From: AP-15 sp963795485
GTDB lineage: Bacteria > Pseudomonadota > Alphaproteobacteria > ATCC43930 > CGMCC-115725
Assembly: GCA_963795485.1 (NCBI GenBank)
Contig: CAWCIL010000034.1
Coordinates: forward strand, 146,387-210,386
Direction of reading: 5' to 3'
DNA length: 64,000 nt
Shown: positions 8,672 to 17,373 of the stretch, piece by piece
How the letters are laid out: every line of letters begins with the position of its first letter
Position numbering within the stretch: the stretch's first letter is position 1
Position numbers and translations under genes: made by a program
The notes under the pieces: generated by a model
Told to the model about the DNA's origin: nothing
What the model saw: the letters and a program-made list of their open reading frames with translations, nothing else
Database searches by the model: none

Positions 8672-9085
8672 ATGATCGGGGAACGCCCTGCCGCGGCCGG
8701 GGGGATCGGGGCCGGCTATACCGTCACCGTGCGCGGCCTTGTGCTGATGTGCAGCATCGGCATCCGCCGACGCGAACGCGAGGCGAAGCAGCGGGTCCGC
8801 GTTTCGGTCGATCTGACTTCGACGCCCGACGCCGCGATTCCCGAAGAGGACCGTCGCCGTATCATCAACTACGAGAAGATCGTCGCCGCGATCCGCGAGA
8901 TTGCCGGATCGGGCCATATCGATCTGTGCGAGGGCTTCGCCGAGCGTATCGCCCACGCCTGCTTCGCCGACCCGCGGGTCGAGCGGGTGCGGGTGTGGGT
9001 CGAAAAGCTCGACGTGTTCGCGGACGCCGAGGGCGTCGGCGCCATCCTGGAGCGCATCCGCCCGGCGCCGGCCGGCCCCGGCTGA
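8672..9085 (+). CDS. folB: Dihydroneopterin aldolase
   Basis: Folate biosynthesis: converts dihydroneopterin to 6-hydroxymethyl-dihydropterin and glycolaldehyde. 137 residues, one domain. Family features are the N-terminal strand (TVTVRGLVLMCSIGI), INYEKIV, the SGHIDLCEGFAERIA helix, and VRVWVEKLDVFADAEGVG, where the Lys of VEK is the conserved catalytic lysine region. The first 15 residues are extra relative to short homologues. It ends 3 bases before the dihydropteroate synthase gene, so the two successive folate steps around HPPK are co-expressed. Confidence 0.87.
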   Translation: MIGERPAAAGGIGAGYTVTVRGLVLMCSIGIRRREREAKQRVRVSVDLTSTPDAAIPEEDRRRIINYEKIVAAIREIAGSGHIDLCEGFAERIAHACFADPRVERVRVWVEKLDVFADAEGVGAILERIRPAPAGPG

Positions 9086-9088
9086 GAC

Positions 9089-9959
9089 ATGCCGGTGCTG
9101 GCGACCGGCGGCCCCGCCATCCTCGGCGCTGCCATCCTTGGCCCCGCAATCCTCGGTATCGTCAACATCACCGAGGATTCGTTTTCCGACGGCGGCCGGT
9201 TTCTCGATACCGCGGCGGCATTGGCGCATGCCCGCGCGCTGGTCGCGGCCGGGGCGCAAATCGTCGATCTCGGTGCGGCGGCCAGCAACGTCGACGCGAA
9301 ACCGGTCGATGCCGCCGAAGAGATCCGCCGCCTCGAACCGCTGGTCGTGGCGCTCGCCGCGGACGGCATCCCCGTTTCGGTCGACAGCTTCTTGCCCCAA
9401 GTCCAGCGCTGGGCGATCGCCCACGGGGCGGCTTTCCTGAACGACATCCGGGGCTTTCCCGACCCGTCGCTCTACCCGGAGCTGGCCGCTGCGAACTGCC
9501 GGCTCGTCGTCATGCATGCGGTCGGCGGGCGCGGGCGGGCGCAGCGGGTCGAGCTCTCCGCCGAGGCGGTGTGGGACCGCATCCACGCCTTTTTCGCCGA
9601 TCGCGTGGCGGCGCTCGAAGCCGCCGGGGTCGCGCGCGAGCGGCTGATCCTCGATCCGGGCATGGGTTTTTTTCTGAGCAGCCGGGCCGAGGCGTCGCTG
9701 CGCGTCCTGGCCGGGCTGGCTTGCCTGAAACGCTACTTTCGGGCTGCCGATCCTGGTCTCGGTCTCGCGCAAATCCTTTCTGCGCGCGGTAGCCGGCCGC
9801 TCGACCGCGGCCGAGCTCGGCGCCGCCAGCCTGGCGGCTGAGCTCTACGCAATCGAGCAGGGCGCTGACTACATCCGCACCCACGACCCGGGCGCCCTCG
9901 CCGACGCGCTCAAAGTCGTGACGGCGCTGCGCGCGCAACCGGCGCCACCGGTCCGATAG
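9089..9959 (+). CDS. folP: Sul-type dihydropteroate synthase, frameshifted
   Basis: Condenses hydroxymethyl-dihydropterin pyrophosphate with p-aminobenzoate. The first frame (9089-9841) gives ILGIVNITEDSFSDGG, the substrate strand VDLGAAASNVDAKPV, VSVDSF, FLNDIRGFPDPSLYP, VVMH and LILDPGMGFFLS. After the TTT at 9737-9739 homology moves to the +1 frame, which gives GLPILVSVSRKSFLRAV and EQGADYIRTHDPGAL and stops at 9957-9959. Removing one T yields one 289-residue protein with all family motifs. The motifs (AASN in place of GESTRPG, GMGFFLS in the beta6-alpha6 loop, VSRKSFL) are those I know from the sulfonamide-insensitive Sul1/Sul2 enzymes, not from ordinary FolP. Confidence 0.85.
9116..9160 (+). 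repeat. Three 15-bp repeats coding AILG-x at the FolP N-terminus
   Basis: GCCATCCTCGGCGCT, GCCATCCTTGGCCCC and GCAATCCTCGGTATC are successive 15-base units coding AILGA, AILGP, AILGI. The last is the first beta strand of the enzyme; the two extra copies look like slippage duplications. Since Sul proteins begin about 10 residues before GIVNIT, the true N-terminus may be shorter than annotated. Confidence 0.6.
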
Positions 9960-10016
9960 AGCAGCGCGGGCGGGCCGCCGCGGACAGAGCCCTCGGACCC
10001 GTCCCGGTCAAAGCGC

Positions 10017-10923
10017 CTAGCCGAGAAATGCGCGCAACGCCGCCGCGAGATCCTTCGGGTTGTCGCCCTGCACCGTGTGCCCGGCATGGGGGATTGTCAC
10101 GTGCCGGCCGTCGGGGAGGCCGGCCGCCAGACGCACCGCGTCATCCTCGTGGAACACGTCGCTCTCGGCGCCGCGCACGACCAGCGTTCGGCAGGTGACC
10201 TTGGCGAGCCCGTCGGCCAGACCGCGCCGCTCGGCGGCGTGCCGGTCGCCGCCCATCTGCTGAAACCGCTTGCGGTCGTATTTCCAGGTCCAGTTGCCGT
10301 CCGGCTGCTGCCGCAGATTGTGCATCAGGCTGCGGCGCAGGATCAGGGGGTCGCGTCGCGGGTTGAACGCCAGCGCGCGCTCGATGATCGCTTCGAGCGA
10401 GGCGGGCTCGGCCCCGCCATTGACGAAATCGCGGATCCGGCTCGATCCGGGGCGTCGCACATTCGGGCCGGCATCGATCAGCACCAATGCCGACAAGGTC
10501 TCGGGATACTCGATCGCATAAGCGAGCGCGTTGATCGCACCCATCGACATCCCGACCAGCACGAAACGGTCGAGCCGCAGACGCCTCGGCAACGCCCTTG
10601 ACATCCTCGCGCTGGGCGGCGAGCGAATAATCGGCGTCGGGCGCCCAGTCGCTGTCGCCATGGCCGCGCTGGTCGAGCGCCATGCAGTGAAATTCATCGC
10701 GCAATGCGAGGCAGCACAGATCCCAGGTATGCGCGGTCAAGGCGCCGCCATGCAGAAACAGGATCGGCGGCTTTCCCTCGATCCCCCAATCGAGACAGCG
10801 AAACTGCAGGCCATTGACCCCGATCCGGCGCTCTTCCGGGAGGGCCACCTCCTCAAAGCTGAACCCGGCTCGCACCGAAGTCGATTGCAGATGGTCGCGA
10901 TATTCCTCACTCGACAAGTTCAT
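10017..10923 (-). CDS. Alpha/beta hydrolase, frameshifted
   Basis: One 301-residue alpha/beta hydrolase split by a single extra base. The N-terminal part (start ATG 10923, MNLSSEEYRDHLQS) carries the oxyanion HGG and DQRGHGDSDWAP; the C-terminal part, in another frame, carries the nucleophile elbow GMSMGAIN, the acid in RGAESDVF and the His in IPHAGHTVQ. Homology switches frame at the CCC run 10595-10597 (minus-strand AAGGGCG); deleting one G joins DVK to ALPRRLRLDRFVLVG. Length then fits the family. It is convergent with folP and divergent from the amidohydrolase. Substrate unknown. Confidence 0.75.
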
Positions 10924-11184
10924 GATCTCAGGCACTCCGTCAAAAATCGGCGCCGGTGCGGCGAGGCGGAAACTACGCTTTAACACGAGGCGGGCGTCCC
11001 CGACCATTTGCCCGGTCCAGCGACGCAGGTTCATTCGGGCGTGGCACCCCCGCGCCCAGGACATGGCTCGCACGCTCGAGAGCGCCGCGCCGGCGTTGTG
11101 TCCGCGGCCCGAGGGCGTAGACTTCAACCCGAGTTCTCCGGGGCCGCAACCGACGGTCCACCCTGCCAGCGAAAGGAAGAACCG

Positions 11185-12886
11185 ATGGCCTATGATCTCT
11201 TGATCAAGAACGGGCTTGTTGTCAACGGCTCGGGAATGCCGGCTTTCCGGGGCGATGTCGGCATCAAAAACGGCAAGATCGTCGAAATCGGCAAATTGAG
11301 CGGCGTCGCGACGCGCACGATCGACGCGGCGGGCCGCGCCGTCGCGCCGGGTTTTATCGACAATCACTGCCATTACGACGCGCAGGTCACCTGGGACCCC
11401 TTGTGCACGTTCTCGCCCGAGCACGGCGCCACCACCGTGATCTTCGGCAATTGCTCGCTGTCGCTGGCGCCGGTGCGCAAGGGCACCGAGGAGCGGCTCG
11501 CCGAGTTCCTCTCCTACGTCGAAGCGATCCCGATGGAGGTGTTGCGGACCGTCGATTTCGACTGGGAAACGACCGGCCAATACATGGATCGCCTCGACAA
11601 ACGCCTCGGCGTCAATGTCGGCAACCTGATCGGCCACACCGCGGTGCGCCACTACGTGATGGGCGACGAGTGCCAAAAGCCGGGCGCCTCCGACAACCAG
11701 ATCAAGGCGATGCAGGATGTCGTCCGCGACGGCATGCAGGCCGGCGCGCTCGGCCTCTCGGTGTCGCGCGAGCAGGGCCATTACGACCCGCAGGGCGTTC
11801 ACATCCCGGCATTGTGGGCCGACGAGAACGAGATCTTCGCGCTCGGCGACGTCTTGCGCGAGATGAGCACCGGCACGATCCAGGCCGGCGGCGGCCAGTA
11901 TGTCGAGCTGAAGGACGGCATGATCCGGCGTCTCGCCGAGGCCACCGGGCGCACCGTCGTCTATAACAGCCTCTCCCAGACCATGCGCAAGCCGGACGAG
12001 TGGAAGACGCACATGGCGCGGGTCGAGGAGACCGCAGCACTCGGCATCCGCGCCTACCCGATGTGCAGCCCGAACCGGGTGACGCAGGACTTCACGATGA
12101 AGAACTGCCAGGTGTTCCGCGGTCTGCCGACCTGGCACCCGATCCTGCTGTCGTCGGACGACGCGAAGATGAAGGCCTACGCCGATCCCGAGATCCGCGC
12201 CAAGCTTCACGACGAAGTCGGTCGTCAACAAGCCCGACACCGCGGTCGGCTTTTCAAAGACGTGGTGGAACTACATGTGGGTCAACGAGCCGGTGCTCGA
12301 AAAGAACAAATGGATGCAATTCAAGTCGATCGGGCAGATCGCCGAAAAGCAGAATAAGCGGGTGATCGATGCCTTTCTCGACCTCGTCGTCGAGGAAAAG
12401 CTCGAAACCCGCTTTCTGCAGGCCGAGAACAATGTCGACGACGCGGCGCTGACCAAGATCCTGACCCATCCGAACGCGGTGATCGGGCTCGGCGACGGCG
12501 GTGCGCACGTGCAGTTTCACGGCGGCTACGGCTATTTGACCAAGCTCCTCGGCGAGTGGGTGCGCGAGAAGCAGGTCATGAGCCTGGAGCAGGCGGTGCG
12601 CCGGCTGACCTTCGACTCGGCCTCGACCTTTGGGCTTTATGACCGCGGCCTCGTGCGCCCCGGCATGGCCGCCGATGTCGTGATCTTCGACCCGGCGACC
12701 GTCAAATGCGGCCACGAGGTCGTCGTCCGCGACTTCCCGAAGGGCGCCTGGCGCATCAAGGAGCCGGCCGAGGGCATCTTCGCGACGATCGTCAATGGCC
12801 AGGTGCTGTACAGCGAAGGCCAGCACACCGGGGCACTTCCCGGCCGTGTCTTGCGCAACAGCTACTACCACGCCAACCACGCCTGA
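11185..12886 (+). CDS. D-aminoacylase-like amidohydrolase (N-acyl-D-amino acid deacylase family), frameshifted
   Basis: A metal-dependent amidohydrolase of the amidohydrolase-3 / D-aminoacylase type, 566 residues after correcting one base. Start ATG 11185 has a strong GAAAGGAAGA site. The first frame carries FIDNHCHYDAQVTWDP (metal HxH), GNCSLSLAPV, GHTAVRHYVMG; from about 12217 homology moves frame and continues VVNKPDTAVGF, GDGGAHVQFH (metal Asp), GLVRPGMAADVVIFDP. Removing one base within 12216-12221 restores DEAVVNKPD. Enzymes of this family deacylate N-acyl-D-amino acids or open related cyclic amides; many are misannotated, so the substrate is open. Confidence 0.82.
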
Positions 12887-12904
12887 GCCGGCGTCTCCTG
12901 CTCT

Positions 12905-12929
12905 CCCTCTCCCGCACCGCGGGAGAGGG
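12905..12929. repeat. REP-like palindrome, copy 2
   Basis: Perfect 11-bp inverted repeat CCCTCTCCCGC - ACC - GCGGGAGAGGG followed by TCGGGGTGAGGG. It lies 18 bases after the amidohydrolase stop. The stem could end transcription weakly but there is no T-tract, so it is best seen as a dispersed repeat related to 12-43. Confidence 0.65.
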
Positions 12930-13035
12930 TCGGGGTGAGGGCATCTCTCAATCCGGCCTGACCGGGCCAAGATCATCGCGGCTGATCGCGCGTATTGCGG
13001 CCTTTCGCTGTGGCCGCGATCTCGGCTGGTAGGCT

Positions 13036-13105
13036 GGGTTGAGCGCTCGGCGAAACCTACCAGTCCCGTCCGAAGACGATCGGGTTCCCTCTGCTCAACC
13101 CATCC
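13036..13105. repeat. Intergenic inverted repeat (GGGTTGAGC ... GCTCAACCC)
   Basis: Arms GGGTTGAGC (13036-13044) and GCTCAACCC (13093-13101) are perfect inverses, with near-matching GAAACC and GGGTTCC inside. Elements with the core TGGGTTGAGCG..GAAACCCA are familiar as dispersed intergenic repeats in many bacterial genomes. Together with the palindrome at 12905-12929 it fills the 353-base gap 12887-13239, which holds nothing else recognisable except the start signals of the next gene. Confidence 0.5.
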
Positions 13106-13239
13106 TGCGCGCTAGGCCCTGGGCGACACCTGTAGACCGCTGGAGAAGCCAAGACGGCCGCACCCGCCCCGACCGACGGCTTTCGCCGGGTCCGGGCAGT
13201 CTCTATCATCTGCCGCAGCGAAATCGGAGGAACCGCCCA

Positions 13240-14307
13240 ATGCCTGCTCATGCCGCTGACGCCGTAGCACCCGCCGAGACAATCCGGTGGCTGAATTATC
13301 GGGAAAGCGATTTCGTCATCCGGAACTACGTGTTCCGCAGCGGCGAGACCCTCCCCGAGCTGAAGCTGCACTACCGCACCCTCGGCACGGCAAAGCGCAA
13401 CCCGGCGGGAAAGATCACGAACGGCGTGCTGCTGCTGCAGGGCAACACCGGCACCGGCGCGAACTGGCTGCGCCCGAGCCTCGCCGACGAGCTGTTCGGG
13501 CCCGGGCAGCCGCTCGACGCGGCGGAATATTTCATGATCATGCCGGACGCGATCGGGCGCGGCCGGTCGAGCAAGCCGTCGGACGGGCTCAAGGGCAAAT
13601 TCCCGCGCTACCGCTATCACGACATGGTCGACTCGGGCTATCGGCTGATCGCCGAGGGCCTCGAAATCGTCCATCTGCGGCTCGTGATCGGCAGCTCGAT
13701 GGGCGGCATGCACGCCTGGATGTGGGCCGAGATGTACCCCGAGCTGATGGACGGGGTGGTGCCGCTCTCGTGCCAGCCGGTCCAGATCAGCGGGCGCAAC
13801 TGGCTCGGCCGCCGCGCCCAGGCCGAAGCGATCCGCCACGACCCGGACTGGAACAACGGCTTCTACGAGACCAACCCGCGTCATTATATCTATGCCGCTG
13901 CCGGAAATTTCGGCACCGAAAGCCCGACCCGGATCCAGGAAATGGCGCCGACCCTCGCCGCCGCCAATGCGCTTTACGAAACGCGCCTGGCACAAGCCGT
14001 CAGGGGCGACGCCAACGACTCCTTGTGGGCGATCGAGGCGATCATGGATTACGACCCCGAGCCCGACCTCGACAAGATCAAGGCCAAGGTGATGCTGATC
14101 AACGACGCCGAGGATCACGCCAACCCGCCCGAGCTCGGCACCGTCGAGCGGGCGATGAAGCGGGTCCGCTACGGCCGCTACGTGCTGATCCCGGCCGGCC
14201 CGAACACGCATGGGCACTTCAGCCATTACTACGCCGAACTGTGGAAGCCCTACCTGATCGAATTCATGAAGACCCTCGGGCCCCCGCTGGCCGCGGCCGC
14301 CAAATAG
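13240..14307 (+). CDS. MetX-like alpha/beta hydrolase (homoserine acetyltransferase family)
   Basis: A 355-residue protein of the homoserine O-acetyltransferase-like branch of alpha/beta hydrolases. The start ATG follows GGAGG (13226-13230). Motifs are ELKLHYRTLGT (near 40-50), LLLQGNTGTGANWL, the nucleophile elbow GSSMGGMHAW (Ser153), INDAEDHANPPE (acid) and PNTHGHFSHYYAELW (His). True MetX enzymes keep an extended set of homoserine-binding residues; here the oxyanion segment and lid differ, so a hydrolase acting on another ester or acyl donor is likelier than methionine biosynthesis. Followed after 27 bases by an SDR gene. Confidence 0.75.
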   Translation: MPAHAADAVAPAETIRWLNYRESDFVIRNYVFRSGETLPELKLHYRTLGTAKRNPAGKITNGVLLLQGNTGTGANWLRPSLADELFGPGQPLDAAEYFMIMPDAIGRGRSSKPSDGLKGKFPRYRYHDMVDSGYRLIAEGLEIVHLRLVIGSSMGGMHAWMWAEMYPELMDGVVPLSCQPVQISGRNWLGRRAQAEAIRHDPDWNNGFYETNPRHYIYAAAGNFGTESPTRIQEMAPTLAAANALYETRLAQAVRGDANDSLWAIEAIMDYDPEPDLDKIKAKVMLINDAEDHANPPELGTVERAMKRVRYGRYVLIPAGPNTHGHFSHYYAELWKPYLIEFMKTLGPPLAAAAK

Positions 14308-14334
14308 CCGCTCGGGTCGGCAGGATCGCCGCTC

Positions 14335-15078
14335 ATGGGTGCACTCGACGGACGGGTGGCGCTGGTGACGGGCGGCAGCAAGGGTCTCGGAGCGGCGACC
14401 GCACGGCTGTTCGCCGAGGCCGGGGCGCGGGTCGTCGTCACCTTCGGCAACGACGCCGCAGCGGCCGACGGGCTGATCGCGAGCCTACCCGGCATCGGCC
14501 ACCGCGCCAGCCGCACGCCGGCGCAGAATACATACGCGATCGAAAGCCTCGCCGACTCGATCGGCCGGACCGAGGGCCAACTCGACATCCTCGTCAACAA
14601 TGCCGGCAGCACGCGGGTGATCCCGCATGCCGATTTGCGCGCGCTCGACGACGAATTCTTCGACTTCGTGCTGGCGGTCAATCTGCGCGGGCCCTTCGCC
14701 GCGGTGCGGGCCTGCCGGCCATTGCTCGAGGCGAGCGGGCAAGGCCTCGTCGTCAATGTCGGCTCGGTCTCGGGCGTGCGCGGCGGCGGCAGCAACATCG
14801 CCTATGCCGCGGCCAAGGCCGGGCTGCACGCGATGACGATGTCCCTGGCACGCGCCCTGGCGCCGGCGATCCGGGTCGTCGCCGTCGCCCCCAGCCTGAT
14901 GGAGACGCCGATGTCAGAGATGTGGACGCCGCAGCAGCGCGCCCAACGGATCGCCGGCAACCCGCTCAAGCGGATCGCCGAGCCCGAGGAGGTGGCAGCG
15001 GTGATCCTCGGCCTCGCGACGACGATGACCTTCGTCAATGGCACAATCATCCCCGTCGACGGCGGCAGCCTGCTGTGA
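14335..15078 (+). CDS. SDR family NAD(P)-dependent oxidoreductase
   Basis: A 247-residue classical short-chain dehydrogenase/reductase with a Rossmann fold. The cofactor motif TGGSKGLG is at residues 12-19, NNAG near 87, the catalytic Ser in VGSVSG near 142, and Tyr-x3-Lys in YAAAKAG near 155. The C-terminus (NGTIIPVDGGSLL) is typical for the FabG-like class. It is 27 bases downstream of the MetX-like hydrolase and probably shares its transcript. Substrate unknown. Confidence 0.85.
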   Translation: MGALDGRVALVTGGSKGLGAATARLFAEAGARVVVTFGNDAAAADGLIASLPGIGHRASRTPAQNTYAIESLADSIGRTEGQLDILVNNAGSTRVIPHADLRALDDEFFDFVLAVNLRGPFAAVRACRPLLEASGQGLVVNVGSVSGVRGGGSNIAYAAAKAGLHAMTMSLARALAPAIRVVAVAPSLMETPMSEMWTPQQRAQRIAGNPLKRIAEPEEVAAVILGLATTMTFVNGTIIPVDGGSLL

Positions 15079-15187
15079 CCGCCCGACGCCGGCGTGGTTT
15101 CGCATCGTCGCGGGTCGCCCGCGGGCGACCCCTGGTGCGCCGCTGTATAGGAATTTTCATCCTCACGTCTACATAGGAGGAGCGGGC

Positions 15188-15427
15188 ATGCCCCTCGATA
15201 GCCGGAACGAAGCCGTCAGCCAGCTCGCCGAAAGGCTGGCGGTCGCCAAGCGGGTGATCAAAACCAAAGCCGTTCGGATGGCGTTGGAGAGCGAGCTGCG
15301 CCGCCTCGACGAGGCGACGCGGCTGCGCCAACGCCTCCGTCCGCTCCAGGGGCGGGTGCTGCGCCTGCGGGCCACCAGTCTCGAGGCCGAGAAGGCCTTT
15401 TATGACGAGCTCAGCGGAAAGCCGTAA
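15188..15427 (+). CDS. VapB-type antitoxin (Rv0623/PSK-operon family)
   Basis: A 79-residue DNA-binding antitoxin. The start ATG 15188 follows AGGAGG (15175-15180). The N-terminal half (VSQLAERLAVAKRVIKTKAVRMALESELRRL) fits the ribbon-helix-helix antitoxins that pair with PIN-domain VapC toxins, and the C-terminal part would wrap the toxin. Its stop overlaps the next ATG (TAATG), the classical TA coupling. The partner toxin is a remnant, so this antitoxin may now be an orphan regulator. Confidence 0.7.
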   Translation: MPLDSRNEAVSQLAERLAVAKRVIKTKAVRMALESELRRLDEATRLRQRLRPLQGRVLRLRATSLEAEKAFYDELSGKP

Positions 15428-15675
15428 TGTTGATCGATGCGTCGGCCATCGTCGCCATGCTGACCCGCGTACCGGAAGCCGATGCGCTGGCTGACGCGCT
15501 GGAGCAAGCAACGTGGCCCATTACCGCCGATCGCGATCTTCGAGGCGGCGCCGAAATATGCCGGGAACGGCATGTGAGCGTCGTGGAAAGCGCCGACGAC
15601 GTTCGCGAGTTTCTCGACGTGGCCGAAGCCCCATCTAGAAGGCAGCTCCGATGCGCGCCGTCCTCGCCCTCCTGA
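15427..15675 (+). pseudogene. Decayed VapC PIN-domain toxin remnant
   Basis: The first 30 residues (MLIDASAIVAML...ADALADALE) are the N-terminus of a VapC ribonuclease with the first catalytic Asp. The next stretch reads PITADRDLRGGAEICRERH, where the family has roughly PITSPIAIFEAALGICRERH; another frame of the same DNA does code IAIFEAA, so two small deletions (2 and 1 bases) appear to compensate each other. The frame resumes with VESADDVREFLDVAE and then diverges and stops. The C-terminal half with the remaining acidic active-site residues is gone, so the toxin cannot be active. Confidence 0.7.
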
Positions 15676-16064
15676 TCGTGCTTTTTGTGGCCACCTCCGG
15701 TCCCGCCCGCGCCGATAATCCGTACGCCGTGGCTGGCATCTCTAACCCGGCTAACGTCACGCAATTTCTTACCCGGCTGAAGCAGGCCGTGGCCGCCGAC
15801 GATCACGCGGCCATAGCGGCAATGGTCAAATACCCCCTGACGGTCTATTCATCACCGGGGCAGCCTATTACCTACCGCAGCGCCGCTGCCCTGAGCGCCA
15901 ATTACGGGCGGGTGTTCACGCCCGAGGTCAGGGCGGCGGTCGCCGCCGCCAAGCCCGATAATCTGTTCGTCCGCGATCAAGGGGTGATGATCGGCGACGG
16001 CGAAATCTGGATGAATGAGATTCACGGATCGATAAAAATCATCACCGTCAACCACACGCGGTAG
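15651..16064 (+). CDS. Small exported protein of unknown function
   Basis: A 137-residue protein with a Sec signal peptide (MRAVLALLIVLFVATSGPARA, cleavage near residue 21-22) and a compact periplasmic domain. The domain reads FLTRLKQAVAADDHAAIAAMVKYPLTVY, then VFTPEVRAAVAA and QGVMIGDGEIWMNEI...IKIITVN. This layout, an amphipathic helix followed by strands, resembles small NTF2-like secreted proteins that I have seen in Proteobacteria, but I cannot name a family with certainty. The start overlaps the VapC remnant by 25 bases. Confidence 0.6.
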   Translation: MRAVLALLIVLFVATSGPARADNPYAVAGISNPANVTQFLTRLKQAVAADDHAAIAAMVKYPLTVYSSPGQPITYRSAAALSANYGRVFTPEVRAAVAAAKPDNLFVRDQGVMIGDGEIWMNEIHGSIKIITVNHTR

Positions 16065-16596
16065 CTGTTCGGCGTAGGCATTTCCGAAAAGCGTTACCCA
16101 TCGCATGCCGGACCATCGCAAGGGAGCCTTGGTTTCGGGTGCGGCTCGAGCCGGCCGGCGGGTCGCCTCGAGCGCCCGGATTTGGCCGGCAACCAAGCGC
16201 CGCCGAGCTAGGTCGCGGCCATTTCGGCCAACGTGTTTGGTGCCAGCCTGACCCGGCCTGAACGATGAGCAACCGTTGTCGCTCCCCGATTTAATGGTTG
16301 CTTCGCTCAAGACGTGCCGCCGGGACCCGCAGACTCGCTCAACGTGAACCGCATCGTTTGTCCCGCAAAATCCGGGCTGGGGCCGATGGAGAGGACGTGG
16401 CCAGGCCCATTTCGAGACCGCCCCGGCACCTCTCCCGCGCTGCCTGTTGACGCTGGGCGCCGATACACGATCCGGGACGAGTTGGTCCGGCAACCGCACC
16501 CAAAAACGGACCGCGGACACCGCCGTCAACCCGGTCCTCGCGCCGCCGTGCCCAGATCGGTTAGCCTTGTGGCATCGTTTCTGTCGGGAGGTGAGG
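16065..16596. other. 532-base gene-free stretch
   Basis: No reading frame on either strand has recognisable protein motifs or a good start site. A small inverted repeat AGCAACC / GGTTGCT (near 16268-16310) is the only structure noticed. The sequence looks like decayed or regulatory DNA upstream of the crotonase gene, whose ribosome-binding site GGGAGGTGAGG ends it. Confidence 0.5.
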
Positions 16597-17373
16597 ATGA
16601 GCGTGTTGACCGACTATGCCGAGAAATACCAGAGCGCGCGCCTCGAACGCAGGGACGGCATTCTGCAGGTCACCCTCCATACCGAGGGCCGGTCCTTGCG
16701 CTGGGGCTTTCTGCCGCATGGCGAGTTGCCCGAGCTGTTTCACGACATCGGCGCCGACCGCGAGAACCGGGTGGTGATCCTGACCGGGACCGGGGACGAG
16801 TTTTCCGGCCCGCGTGCGACGCCCGGCACCTCGTCCTTCCCGTCGCGGCCGTCGATCGAGCGCATCGACCGCATCCATTGGGAGGGCCGGCACCTGCTGA
16901 TGAACCTGCTCGCCATCGAGGTGCCGGTGATCAGCGCGATCAACGGCCCGGCCTGGCGCCATTCCGAGATCCCGCTGTTGTGCGACATCGTGCTCGCCGC
17001 CGACACCGCGCAGTTTCAGGATTCGGCGCATTTTGCGTCGGACGTAGTGCCGGGCGACGGCATGCACATCGTCTATCCGCTGCTGCTGGGCATCAACCGC
17101 GGCCGCTATTTTCTGATGACCGGGCAGACCTTGGACGCCGCCGAGGCGTTGCGGCTGGGGCTGGTCGCCGAGGTGCTGCCGTCGGACAAGCTCGCGGCGC
17201 GCGCCTGGGAGCTGGCCGAGGGGTTGACCCGGAAGCCGACCCTCCTGTTGCGTTACACGCGCCTGCTCTTCACCGAATATCTGCGCCGACAGATGCACGA
17301 CCTCCTCGGCTACGGGCTGGCGATGGAGAGCCTCGCCCTGATCGAAAAGCCCGAAGCGCCCGCCGACCACTGA
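16597..17373 (+). CDS. Crotonase-family hydrolase similar to 6-oxocamphor hydrolase
   Basis: A 258-residue enoyl-CoA hydratase/isomerase-superfamily enzyme. Start ATG 16597 behind GGGAGGTGAGG. It follows 6-oxocamphor hydrolase (CamK), a crotonase that cleaves a carbon-carbon bond in beta-diketones without CoA: YAEKYQSARLERRDGILQVTLHTEG, DRENRVVILTGTG, LLAIEVPVISAINGP, VPGDGMHIVYPLLLGINRGRYF. The His of RHSEIP, the His of DSAHF and the Asp of VPGDG occupy the positions of that enzyme's catalytic His and Asp residues. A beta-diketone or similar cyclic diketone substrate is inferred; ordinary CoA substrates remain possible. Confidence 0.75.
   Translation: MSVLTDYAEKYQSARLERRDGILQVTLHTEGRSLRWGFLPHGELPELFHDIGADRENRVVILTGTGDEFSGPRATPGTSSFPSRPSIERIDRIHWEGRHLLMNLLAIEVPVISAINGPAWRHSEIPLLCDIVLAADTAQFQDSAHFASDVVPGDGMHIVYPLLLGINRGRYFLMTGQTLDAAEALRLGLVAEVLPSDKLAARAWELAEGLTRKPTLLLRYTRLLFTEYLRRQMHDLLGYGLAMESLALIEKPEAPADH

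Noticed and set aside
10141..12240. A 699-codon open frame on the minus strand
   Set aside because: It is mostly antisense to the amidohydrolase and arises from high GC; only its C-terminal part from 10923 to about 10596 is real, as the N-terminus of the frameshifted hydrolase.
13106..13239. SAM riboswitch upstream of the MetX-like gene
   Set aside because: None of the conserved SAM-II sequence blocks is present, and the enzyme is probably not a methionine-pathway MetX.
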